The notes beneath the pieces are model-generated. The model did not search any database and was not told where the DNA came from. It saw only the letters and a list, made by a program, of their open reading frames with translations. From Gammaproteobacteria bacterium (GTDB taxonomy: Bacteria > Pseudomonadota > Gammaproteobacteria > Tenderiales > Tenderiaceae): a stretch of 64,000 nt of DNA. The first letter of the stretch is position 1; every line of letters starts with the position of its first letter. Position numbers and translations under genes: made by a program. Location of the stretch: positions 1 through 64,000 of the forward strand of contig JACQEP010000005.1 in assembly GCA_016200485.1 (NCBI GenBank), given 5' to 3'. Shown piece by piece: positions 21,661-31,589 of this stretch.

Positions 21661-22035
21661 TTGAATCAACTGATCGCGATTGCCGCTGGTGGAGCGCTAG
21701 GCTCCGTGGCACGATTCTGGATGTCGAGCGGCATGTATCAGTGGTTAGGTCGCGACTTTCCTTACGGGACATTGGCGGTCAATGTGTTGGGTTCGTTTTT
21801 GATGGGACTGTTATCAGTGCTGTTAATCGAGCGTCTGGCGCTGGGACCTGAGTGGCGGGCCGCGATTTTGATTGGAGTCTTGGGTGGCTTTACCACCTTT
21901 TCTGCCTTTTCGTTCGAGACACTTTCTTTGCTCGAGACGGGCGCTATCAGCCGGGCCGTTTTGAATGTGATAATGAGCGTTGTGCTGTGTCTCGGTGCCG
22001 TATGGTTGGGATCAGTGGCGGGGAGACAATTATGA
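21661..22035 (+). CDS. crcB: Fluoride channel CrcB/Fluc
   Basis: 124 residues from a TTG after GGGAG, giving the family-typical MNQLIAIAAGGALGS; an ATG four codons earlier lacks a ribosome site. Four membrane segments, the GGALGSVAR start, NVLGSF and the GGFTTFSAFSFE motif, whose Phe residues and Asn line the fluoride path, are present. It exports fluoride as a dual-topology dimer. Overlaps the next gene by 4 bp. Confidence 0.95.
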   Translation: MNQLIAIAAGGALGSVARFWMSSGMYQWLGRDFPYGTLAVNVLGSFLMGLLSVLLIERLALGPEWRAAILIGVLGGFTTFSAFSFETLSLLETGAISRAVLNVIMSVVLCLGAVWLGSVAGRQL

Positions 22036-22337
22036 AAATGACCGAAGTCACCATGGTGCGCCTGTATCTCAGCGAATATGACAGCCATCTGGATAATCTG
22101 CTCAAGCGCCTGCATGATTGGGAAAAGGTGCGGGGCGTGACGGTGTTTCGTGGCATCGGGGGTTTTGGTGACACCGGCCAGGTGCACAGTTCACGGCTAA
22201 CAGATTTGTCCCTGAATTTGCCGCTGGTGGTTGAATTCTTCGATGAACCCGCCAAGATTGAAAATATCCTTGAGCATTTAAATGCCACGATCAAACCTAA
22301 ACATATGGTGAAGTGGAATGTGTGGGTGAATGAATAG
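22032..22337 (+). CDS. DUF190 family protein
   Basis: 101 residues. The ATG overlaps the crcB stop (ATGA). The sequence with VRGVTVFRGIGGFG, then LPLVVEFFD and IKPKHMVKWNVWV, fits DUF190, a PII-like fold. DUF190 genes often sit beside crcB, so a role in fluoride tolerance is inferred, not shown. It shares translation with crcB. Confidence 0.88.
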   Translation: MKMTEVTMVRLYLSEYDSHLDNLLKRLHDWEKVRGVTVFRGIGGFGDTGQVHSSRLTDLSLNLPLVVEFFDEPAKIENILEHLNATIKPKHMVKWNVWVNE

Positions 22338-22354
22338 TGATTTGAAATTATTTA

Positions 22355-22494
22355 CCACAGAGACACAGAGACACAGAGACACAGAGACACAGAGAAGTAA
22401 AAATGTGAGCAGAATAAGCATGTGCATTGACGGTATTGAGTATGAATTCAATGCGAATTAATCATTTCTCCGTGTGCTCTGTGCCTCTGTGGTG
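22355..22494. repeat. Dispersed inverted repeat with an 8-bp tandem array
   Basis: Five copies of an 8-bp unit (CCACAGAG, then four ACACAGAG, 22355-22394) form the left arm. The right arm (22464-22494) reads the complement with CTCTGTG and CCTCTGTGGT. The 70-bp centre is AT-rich. A related element lies at 44780-44894. This is a dispersed palindromic element between DUF190 and serS. The tandem copy number may vary. Confidence 0.75.
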
Positions 22495-22495
22495 A

Positions 22496-24500
<2,005 letters not shown>

Positions 24501-24586
24501 GGGCTGACCTGCGAATTGATGGTCCAGTGTATCGTGGAGCCATTGGGTTTGAACAGATAGCGGATGCCAAGGATAAGGGAACGGTA

Positions 24587-24595
24587 TGTTAAAAT
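24587..24595 (+). promoter_or_regulatory. Extended -10 promoter of cysG
   Basis: TGT-TAAAAT at 24587-24595 makes an extended -10 element 32 bp before the cysG ATG, with an AAGGTT ribosome site in between. Confidence 0.45.
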
Positions 24596-24626
24596 GACAG
24601 TCATAACAGTTTATTAAGGTTTGACC

Positions 24627-26015
24627 ATGCAGTATTTACCGATATTTGTCGATCTCAAACAAAAATCATGCCTTGTCATTGGCGGTGGCGAGGTGGCCGC
24701 GCGCAAGGTGCAGATGTTGCTGCGGGCACAGGCGCAGGTCACCGTCGTCGCCCCCCACTTGTGCCCGATATTGCAGTCGTTTGCCAATGAGGGGTCGATT
24801 GTCCATATCGCCGGAACTTATCAAGAGTCGCAGCTCGAACACGCTACACTCGTTATCGCTGCGACCGATGACGAGGCAGTGAATCACGAAGTCTCGTTGC
24901 AGGCGCGTCAGCTGAATCTTCCTGTGAATGTAGTGGATCATCCTGAGCTTTGTAGTTTTATCTTGCCTTCAATTATTGATCGCTCACCGGTGTTGATCGC
25001 AGTCTCCACTGAGGCGCAGTCACCCACCTTGGGCCGCTTATTGCGTGCACGCTTGGAAACGCTGGTGCCTGCGGGGTATGGTCGGTTAGCAGAATTCAGT
25101 GGTCGCTTTCGCCAACAGGTCAAACAACGATTTGCAACCATCGGTCAGCGGCGCCGGTTTTGGGAACATGTGTTGGAAGGCCCGATTGCAGAGCAGGTGT
25201 TGACGGGTAAAGAGGCGGAGGCAGAGCAGGCGTTGATGTCGGCGCTGGCAGCTACAGATTCTGAATCCCTGACGCGAGGTGAAGTGTATCTCGTCGGTGC
25301 AGGTCCGGGTGATCCTGATCTACTCACTTTTCGTGCATTGCGCTTAATGCAGCGTGCCGATGTTGTCCTTTATGATCGACTCATCTCCCCACAAATTCTG
25401 GATTTGGTGCGGCGTGAAGCGGAACGGATTTATGTCGGCAAGCGCCGTGATTTTCATGCCGTGCGCCAGGAAGAGATCAATCAATTACTGATCGATCTGG
25501 CGAGCCAGGGTAAGCGTGTATTGCGACTCAAAGGCGGCGATCCGTTTATTTTTGGACGTGGCGGTGAAGAGATCGCGGGCCTTGCAGCGGCGAATATACC
25601 TTTTCAGGTGGTGCCTGGGATTACCGCGGCCACGGGCTGCGCGGCCTATGCCGGAATTCCGCTGACGCATCGTGATTATGCACAGTCGGTGGTGTTTGTG
25701 ACCGGTCAGCTGAAGGATGGCGCGGTGGATCTGGATTGGTCTACGTTAATCCAGCCGCGTCAAACACTGGTGGTGTATATGGGATTGGCGGGTCTTGATA
25801 TTATTTGCAGTGAATTAATAAAGCACGGTATCCGCACCGATATGCCCGCCGCATTGGTGGAGCAGGGGACGCTGCCACAGCAGCGAGTCCATATCGGCAC
25901 AGTCAGTACCTTGCCGAAAATCATTGCAGGGCTGGATGAAGTACATGCGCCGACATTATTAATTGTCGGTGATGTGGTGAAACTGCATGAGCAGCTCGCC
26001 TGGAATAAAAACTAA
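24627..26015 (+). CDS. cysG: Siroheme synthase CysG (three activities)
   Basis: 462 residues. The N-terminal half is precorrin-2 dehydrogenase/ferrochelatase, with NAD motif GGGEVAARK (about 19-27). The C-terminal half, from about 215, is uroporphyrinogen III methyltransferase with [29 protein letters not shown] and [21 protein letters not shown]. It makes siroheme, the cofactor of sulfite and nitrite reductase. The start is the ATG at 24627; a TTG two codons earlier is in frame. It fits with cysH at 34,851. Confidence 0.97.
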   Translation: MQYLPIFVDLKQKSCLVIGGGEVAARKVQMLLRAQAQVTVVAPHLCPILQSFANEGSIVHIAGTYQESQLEHATLVIAATDDEAVNHEVSLQARQLNLPVNVVDHPELCSFILPSIIDRSPVLIAVSTEAQSPTLGRLLRARLETLVPAGYGRLAEFSGRFRQQVKQRFATIGQRRRFWEHVLEGPIAEQVLTGKEAEAEQALMSALAATDSESLTRGEVYLVGAGPGDPDLLTFRALRLMQRADVVLYDRLISPQILDLVRREAERIYVGKRRDFHAVRQEEINQLLIDLASQGKRVLRLKGGDPFIFGRGGEEIAGLAAANIPFQVVPGITAATGCAAYAGIPLTHRDYAQSVVFVTGQLKDGAVDLDWSTLIQPRQTLVVYMGLAGLDIICSELIKHGIRTDMPAALVEQGTLPQQRVHIGTVSTLPKIIAGLDEVHAPTLLIVGDVVKLHEQLAWNKN

Positions 26016-26080
26016 AATCCACGAAAAATAAATGTACGAGTGCATGGATGCACGAGGGCAACGCAGGGAGCAATTGCCGA

Positions 26081-26138
26081 GGGTGGGTTAGCCGCAGGGC
26101 GGCGTAGCCCACCGAGCCGTCGCCAGAGGCGACACAAA
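26081..26138 (+). repeat. Two-hairpin dispersed repeat, copy A
   Basis: Downstream of cysG: hairpin 1 is GGGTGGGTTAGC...GCGTAGCCCACC, hairpin 2 is GTCGCC-AGAGG-CGAC. A related copy in the opposite orientation lies at 33915-33976. Both copies lie downstream of a gene and face the same way relative to it. Confidence 0.7.
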
Positions 26139-26141
26139 ACT

Positions 26142-27131
26142 TTAAAGCCAATCCTTCGGCCTCGCACTCCACCAATCATTTGCCAATGCCATCGCGCTTG
26201 CCGGAGAGTCTGCTTTATTCAACAAGCGTAACGCAACAGCACAGGTGCCAGTGACAGCTCCGATAGCGTATTCATCGTCATGCGCCCCACGCCAGAGTGC
26301 GGTAAGTTCAGCAACATTTAGCTGATCTGGCCGCACATGGCGGCGTTCGAAGATTGATGGCCAGTCTTCAATGCCGGTTTCACCATTGTTGACCCAATAC
26401 AGTTTGCACGGCGAATCGGGATTACGCTCAATCTCGCCCCCCTCACCTTTGATGATGGCAGTATGAGGTTGCCCCAGGCACAGCGCTGCACCTTGATGGA
26501 TGTTCTGATAACCGGGATGAAAGATGCCTTGCATCTGATACGGTGCATTCAGTGGATTTAGCATCCGCGCTACAGTATGCACCGGCGAGCGTAGACCAAA
26601 CAGTGGTCGCAGATCCATGATCGCCTGCAACGCAGGGCAGAGATCGGCAAGATCAACATAGGCAAAGTTATTTTGAGCCAGCTGTGTGGCCGCAGTGTTT
26701 AGATCCAGACTGGGGGTTAATCCCAATTGTTGCAAGATATCGCAGGTGTAAAGACGTCCGGTGGTATGGCCTCCCGCGCCATGCATAAATACGCGCACGC
26801 CATTGGCAGCCAGTAATAATGTACTCAGAATGAACCAAGGCAGATGGCGACGCTTGCCCGCATAGGATGACCAATCAATGTCCACGGCAGGGACAGGCGT
26901 GGGCAGTGGAATCCGTTCACGTACTGCACGCACAAAGCCCGCCACTTCTTCAGGCGTTTCTTCCTTGACGCGCATCAACATCAAAAAAGCACCGGTTTGC
27001 ACCGGCTCTGCAGCGCCATCCAGGATCATGCCGAGCGCCAGACGCGCTTCGTCTTCGGTCAAGGCGCGCGAGCCGTGGCGGCCCTTACCAAGGATGCGTA
27101 CATATTGAGCAAATGGATGTTCAGTCGTCAT
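26142..27131 (-). CDS. ybiB: YbiB/TrpD2 family protein (anthranilate phosphoribosyltransferase-like)
   Basis: 329 residues. The fold is that of TrpD: HGAGGHTTGRLYTCDILQQLG replaces the usual glycine-rich PRPP loop, and IIKGEGGEIERNPD is conserved in the TrpD2 subgroup. These proteins lack the anthranilate site; E. coli YbiB binds nucleic acids and is LexA-controlled, and no enzyme activity is known. It is convergent to cysG and upstream of the BI-1 terminator. Confidence 0.88.
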   Translation of the reverse strand: MTTEHPFAQYVRILGKGRHGSRALTEDEARLALGMILDGAAEPVQTGAFLMLMRVKEETPEEVAGFVRAVRERIPLPTPVPAVDIDWSSYAGKRRHLPWFILSTLLLAANGVRVFMHGAGGHTTGRLYTCDILQQLGLTPSLDLNTAATQLAQNNFAYVDLADLCPALQAIMDLRPLFGLRSPVHTVARMLNPLNAPYQMQGIFHPGYQNIHQGAALCLGQPHTAIIKGEGGEIERNPDSPCKLYWVNNGETGIEDWPSIFERRHVRPDQLNVAELTALWRGAHDDEYAIGAVTGTCAVALRLLNKADSPASAMALANDWWSARPKDWL

Positions 27132-27173
27132 GTGAGAAACCAGTATTTAATTCGCTACCACAATACCAAAAAT

Positions 27174-27198
27174 AAAGGCCCCATGCGGGGCCTTTATA
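27174..27198 (-). terminator. Intrinsic terminator of the BI-1 gene
   Basis: AAAGGCCCC-ATGC-GGGGCCTTT forms a 9-bp stem. On the minus strand it is followed by ATTTTTGG, right for the BAX-inhibitor-1 gene, which stops 20 bp upstream. It also separates that gene from ybiB. Confidence 0.85.
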
Positions 27199-27218
27199 AC
27201 CATTTAACGAATGCCTGA

Positions 27219-27905
27219 TCAGTCGTCGTTAGCGAAGCCGATCAACTGCAACAGGCTGATGAAGAGATTGTAAATATTGAGGTACAGTGAAACGGTCGCC
27301 ATGATGTAATTGGTTTCGCCACCATTGACGATACGGCTGGTATCAAACAGGATGAAGCCGCACATCAGCATGGCGACCAGGCCCGATAGCGCCAGTGAAG
27401 CGCCGCTGAACTGATAACCAAACAGCCCGGCAACCAACAATGCCAGCATCCCAACCACGGCAATCAGCAAGCCCGCCATCAGGAAGCCCCCCATAAAGGA
27501 GAAATCCTTGCGTGTGGTCAACACATAAGCCGACAAGCCGACGAACACCACCGCTGTCGCCCCCAGGGATTGCATCACAATCATCGAACCATTCGCCATG
27601 TTCAGGTAGTGGTTCAGGACCGGGCCGAGGCCAAACCCCATCAGACCGGTAATGGCGAATACCACGCCCAGGCCAGCGACAGAGTGCGCCGTGCGTGGCA
27701 ACACAAACCAGATCAGCCCCAGCGAGACCAGTGAGCCAACCATGGATACCCAGTACGGGGCTTGTACCGCCATTGAAACGGCGGCCATTACTGCGCTGAA
27801 GGCCAGGGTCATGGCCAGCAACATGTAAGTGTTGCGCAGCACCTTCTGGGTGGCGAGGGTGCCGGAAAGGGGGCGGGCGATAGAAGCTTGATTGTATTGC
27901 GACAT
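27219..27905 (-). CDS. BAX inhibitor-1/YccA family membrane protein
   Basis: 228 residues with seven hydrophobic segments. The family signature lies near the end: FILFDTSRIVNGGETNYIMATVSLYLNIYNLFISLLQ, with the conserved aspartate pair region (GFANDD tail). YccA modulates FtsH; other members leak calcium. Inner membrane. Single gene with a GGAG ribosome site and its own terminator. Confidence 0.95.
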   Translation of the reverse strand: MSQYNQASIARPLSGTLATQKVLRNTYMLLAMTLAFSAVMAAVSMAVQAPYWVSMVGSLVSLGLIWFVLPRTAHSVAGLGVVFAITGLMGFGLGPVLNHYLNMANGSMIVMQSLGATAVVFVGLSAYVLTTRKDFSFMGGFLMAGLLIAVVGMLALLVAGLFGYQFSGASLALSGLVAMLMCGFILFDTSRIVNGGETNYIMATVSLYLNIYNLFISLLQLIGFANDD

Positions 27906-28038
27906 TACATTGATCTCCTTATGGAAAATCTAACAACTGCCAGACACCAACAGTGTATCGTTTGACCCAAAAATGGCAAGTCGGTTCCAACTAAGTTGGC
28001 AATATTCCTCATTATTCGGTATCCTTCCGCTTCCAAAC

Positions 28039-28126
28039 GGAGAGCTGGCTGAGCGGCCGAAAGCGGCGGTCTTGAAAACCGTTGAAGGGTGACCTTCCGG
28101 GGGTTCGAATCCCTCGCTCTCCGCCA
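28039..28126 (+). tRNA. serT: tRNA-Ser (anticodon UGA)
   Basis: 88 nt. Acceptor GGAGAGC pairs with GCTCTCC, the D arm has CTGAGCGGCCGAAAGCGG, and the anticodon loop CTTGAAA gives anticodon TGA. There is a long variable arm (TGAAGGGTGACCTTCC), the hallmark of class II tRNAs, then GGTTCGAATCC and an encoded CCA end. It reads UCA and other UCN codons. Confidence 0.97.
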
Positions 28127-28585
28127 AATAACACCAAAAGCCAATAATTACGCTAAATCAACGGGATAGCGCAATCCCGGGGTCAGAAATGGTGTTACAT
28201 ACTAGTGTGTAAATTATCCCCCTTTTCCCGGTAGCATTTTTATACATTTCGACGCTTTGATTTGATGATATTCCGGGCTGCTCATGTTGCCCCTGCAAGC
28301 CATTTGAACCCCGGCTTTTTTGATCCCGGCACGTAGTCAGATGCTGATTCCCCTCTAAAATATCGTATGCCTCAGTCGGCCGAGGCGCTGGTAATTGTAT
28401 GCATTAACATCGCTGATGGTTTTGAGAAACAGATATCGTGTTATCAGTAAAACAATCGTCACATCATTGTTAACAATTGTTTCGCATTCATTCAACATCA
28501 AACCACAATCATTTAGCTATAAATATATATGTTAATGTTTCCGAAATAATACATGGGGATCATCGTCATTGATGTGAGTATATTT
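28127..28585. other. Gene-free stretch between tRNA-Ser and the HD-GYP gene
   Basis: 459 bp without a supportable gene. The first 100 bp are mixed and include a GGGATAGCGCAATCCC hairpin; the rest becomes AT-rich. I see no copy of the tRNA 3' end that would mark an integrated element, and no transposase remnant that I can prove. The AT-rich end (28500-28560) may hold the promoter of the next gene. Confidence 0.4.
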
Positions 28586-29607
28586 ATGTCCGAGATTGCT
28601 GCGCAAATACCGATAGGGTCCACAGACGCTACGAAGTCTACCGTTGAAGAGGGGACTCTGTAGAAGAAAAGATAATCGAACCCGTCAATATTGAAAAATT
28701 AAATCCATTCGAGATTATTGATCACTGTGCCGACAAGGTCGGTGAGATTCTGCCAAATCTGGCGAAGTATCAGAATGCTGAAAGTGAGATTCTGGCTATC
28801 AGTGATGCGCTCATAAGCGCATGTAAAAAAGATATTGATGCCACCATTGGTGCTGTTCACGTTGCGCACAGACATCAATATAGCAATCTGCATCCAATAT
28901 ATACTGCAGTAATTAGCTACATTCTTTGCGATACTTTAGCGATGGACGCGAAATCATCGCAAAGCATTATCTCTGCAGCGTTGACATCTAATATTGCCAT
29001 TCTCAATTTGCAGGATATATTGCAGCAACAATCGTCGGCACTTAGCGAAGAACAACAAAAAGAGGTGCGCAGTCATCCTGAGAAGGGTGTGGCGATGTTG
29101 AAGGCATGCGGTATTAATGATCCGGAGTGGTTGGATAGCGTTCGTCAGCATCATGAGCGCGCCAATGGTAAAGGTTATCCTGGTGGGCTGACTGGAGACA
29201 AAACAGTAATCGGTGCCAAGATTCTTGCGCTGGCGGATGTTTACAGCGCCATGATATCGCCGCGTGTTTACCGGAAATCACTGGAGGCTTCAGGGGCGCT
29301 AAAAACCGTTTTTCTCGAGCGTGGCAAGGAATATGACGAAACGCTTTCAATTCTCTTGATCAAAAGGATGGGAATCTACCCGCCAGGCAGTTACGTCCGA
29401 CTCAGGAATGAAGAAATCGCGATTGTAACTAAACGCAGCTATGACAGTATGAAGCCGGGTGTGGCAAGTCTGGTGAACCCTAATGGGAAAAGCTATATCA
29501 AACCGCTGTATCGCAATACGCAAAGTCCAGAATATAGTATTCTCGGTGCGGTAGAGTTTAATGGGGAACTGGAGATGGCACTGCCGTTGATCTGGGGATA
29601 TGGATGA
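28586..29607 (+). pseudogene. Degenerate HD-GYP domain gene with a frameshift near its start
   Basis: An ATG frame (28586, MSEIAAQIPIGS) stops at TAG 28661. Coding sequence goes on in the -1 frame from about 28655 to 29607, with no start codon before ATG 28942. Adding one G to the GGGG run at 28651-28654 joins both frames into one protein of about 340 residues. The C-terminal half is HD-GYP (HPEKG, HHERANGKGYPGG, LALADVYSAM), the c-di-GMP phosphodiesterase family, but the HD dyad is missing (TSNIAI where LLHDIGK is expected). Thus it is probably catalytically inactive, a regulator or a decaying gene. It sits just before a REC-PilZ regulator. Confidence 0.7.
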
Positions 29608-29627
29608 TCTTTTTCAAATAATTAACT

Positions 29628-29655
29628 AATATAATCATATGGTTATGATTATATT
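29628..29655. repeat. AT-rich 12-bp perfect inverted repeat
   Basis: AATATAATCATA and TATGATTATATT are perfect complements around a 4-bp TGGT centre, 20 bp after the HD-GYP stop and 120 bp before the REC-PilZ gene. No T run follows. It could be an operator or a weak terminator. Confidence 0.5.
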
Positions 29656-29777
29656 GGCAAGTGATCAACCCCCTCCATTGCAAAGAATCGGAAAGTTGCC
29701 GAAATAATATATAGTGTGCAGGTGATCGCAGGTAATACATAACTTTCCGATTTCTGAATTATTGACCGAGGTAATTT

Positions 29778-30551
29778 ATGCACGAAAAAAGCTTTGCCTT
29801 GGTGATTGATGATTCAATATCCATGCGTCAGTACGTTACCTCCATTTTACGTCAGGATGGACGATTGGGTGAGGTGATTGAAGCTGAAAATGCCGATCAT
29901 GCCTTACGTCTGTTACAAAGTTACGATGGGCGCTTGTTGTTCATCGTGAGTGATTGGAATATGCCCGGCATGTCGTTAGGCGATTTTTTGAGGAGCATCC
30001 AGTTACGGCCTCGACTAGCGGGCGCGCCGGTGTTTCTTCTCACTGCCGAGAATGAGGCCAAGGCGCAGTTTGTTGCGGATGCAATTGGCGCAAGCGCGGT
30101 ATTGACTAAGCCGTTTAAGGCTGAAGATTTATTGAATATGGTCGTGGCGGCGATAGGCGTGGATGAGCGTCGGCGTGCCAAGCGAATCCAACCCATGATC
30201 AGCTGTGATGTTGATCTTGGATTTTCCGAAGGCCAGCAAACGTATTCTGGAGAAATAATTGATATTTCGGAAACGGGTATTTTGTTGCGTTCGCCGGTGC
30301 CTTCGACAGGGGCCGGTTATATTTATGATTATGCGACCATTCTGTTGCGCCCGGTTACGGGGGAAGTAATGAAGTTATATGGTCAGATTATCCGTCTTGA
30401 GGCGGAAAAACAGCATCGTGACGAATCTGGCGATGACAGACAAGTATTAATTGCATTTGACTTTGGTCGCATGGATTCGATGACACGTGATCAGCTGCGA
30501 CATTACATTATGTTGAGTGATGCGAATAATGTGGTTGGGGATCGAAATTAA
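29778..30551 (+). CDS. Response regulator with REC and PilZ domains
   Basis: 257 residues. The REC domain (1-125) has the acidic DDS, phospho-acceptor Asp in VSDWNMPGM, Thr in FLLTAEN and Lys in LTKPFKAED. The PilZ domain begins with RRRAKRIQ (about 134-141) and has DISETGILLRS, so it should bind c-di-GMP. It would link a phosphorelay to c-di-GMP signals, for example in motility. GAGGT precedes the ATG. No histidine kinase is adjacent; the HD-GYP gene upstream is the likely partner in context. Confidence 0.9.
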   Translation: MHEKSFALVIDDSISMRQYVTSILRQDGRLGEVIEAENADHALRLLQSYDGRLLFIVSDWNMPGMSLGDFLRSIQLRPRLAGAPVFLLTAENEAKAQFVADAIGASAVLTKPFKAEDLLNMVVAAIGVDERRRAKRIQPMISCDVDLGFSEGQQTYSGEIIDISETGILLRSPVPSTGAGYIYDYATILLRPVTGEVMKLYGQIIRLEAEKQHRDESGDDRQVLIAFDFGRMDSMTRDQLRHYIMLSDANNVVGDRN

Positions 30552-30572
30552 TCGCATGTGGTGTGAGATTCT

Positions 30573-31589
30573 CTAGCAAATTCTGGGTAATGGCTCGTCA
30601 TCCAATTCCGGTAATAGTCGTTGGCCTCCAAGTTCTGTTTCCAGTGTCACACGTCCTTTCGAATTTGTAATAGTTCCAATTATCGCTGTCTCAGTGGCGC
30701 CGGCGGTATGCAGTTGGTCGAGGGCGATTTGTGCTTGCGAACTGGCAATCACCGTGACGAGGCGGCCTTCGCAGGCAAGATAGAGAGGATCATAACCCAG
30801 GATTTCGCAGAATGAGCGCACTGGGTCGCGTATCGGGATAGTGGATTCAAATAAAGTTACGCCTAAACCACGCGCATGGCTAATTTCATGGGCCACGGTA
30901 GCGAGTCCACCGCGTGTAGGGTCGCGCATGAAGCGAAGGCCATCGAGTGGTAGTAAGACCTGCACAAGAGGAAGAATGGAGGCGGCATCGGATTGGAGTT
31001 CGCCGCTGAGGCCAAAAGTATTGCGGGCGAGGAGTACGGCAGCACCATGATCCCCAATCGGTCCGCTGACAAGAATGGCATCGCCGGTTTTGATGGATTG
31101 CATGCCGAATTGAATGTGCTTGGGCTTGATCCCAATACCACCGACGGCAATATATAGGCCACTGCCTTCACCTCTTGGGACAACTTTAGTGTCGCCCGCG
31201 ACGATGTGTACTTTGTTGTCGCACGCAGTGCTGGCCATGTCATTGATGATGCGTTGTAGTTGCGCCAGCTCCAGCCCTTCTTCAATAATCAGATTGACAG
31301 TCAAGTAGCGGGGCAATGCGCCGCTGACGGCAAGATCGTTAATCGTGCCGTGGATTGCCAGTGAGCCAATGCTGCCGCCGGGAAATTCAAGCGGCTGAAC
31401 GGTAAAGCTGTCACTCGTCATCACCAGCTGATGATCGGGTGGTATGGCGTTGATAGGTAACGTTGCGGCATCAGTATTCGTATCGAGATATGGATTGTTA
31501 AACGCGGTGGCGATAATTTCTTCGATCAATTGCCGCATGCGGCGGCCGCCATTGCCGTGGGCGAGGGTGATACGCGGTGTATGCGTCAT
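30573..31589 (-). CDS. hypE: Hydrogenase maturation protein HypE
   Basis: 338 residues. HypE dehydrates a thiocarboxamide on its C-terminal Cys to thiocyanate, the donor of CN for the NiFe centre. The C-terminus is PRIC, with the modified Cys at the very end as required. The ATP-binding PurM-like core has AHGNGGRRM at the start, NDLAVSGA and MRDPTRGGLA. The start overlaps the hypF stop by 4 bp, so the two are coupled. Confidence 0.97.
   Translation of the reverse strand: MTHTPRITLAHGNGGRRMRQLIEEIIATAFNNPYLDTNTDAATLPINAIPPDHQLVMTSDSFTVQPLEFPGGSIGSLAIHGTINDLAVSGALPRYLTVNLIIEEGLELAQLQRIINDMASTACDNKVHIVAGDTKVVPRGEGSGLYIAVGGIGIKPKHIQFGMQSIKTGDAILVSGPIGDHGAAVLLARNTFGLSGELQSDAASILPLVQVLLPLDGLRFMRDPTRGGLATVAHEISHARGLGVTLFESTIPIRDPVRSFCEILGYDPLYLACEGRLVTVIASSQAQIALDQLHTAGATETAIIGTITNSKGRVTLETELGGQRLLPELDDEPLPRIC

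Noticed and set aside
22355-22394. Tandem 8-bp array as a possible CRISPR
   Set aside because: No spacers; the units are directly adjacent and the array is one arm of an inverted repeat.
27905-28144. Open frame over tRNA-Ser
   Set aside because: It runs antisense through the tRNA gene and contains the tRNA complement; a shadow of the tRNA.
28127-28585. Integrated element at tRNA-Ser
   Set aside because: No repeat of the tRNA 3' end and no integrase gene in the next kilobases.
28648-28660. Programmed -1 ribosomal frameshift site in the HD-GYP gene
   Set aside because: The site GAGGGGA does not fit the X-XXY-YYZ slippery pattern in the zero frame, so a plain indel or error is more likely.
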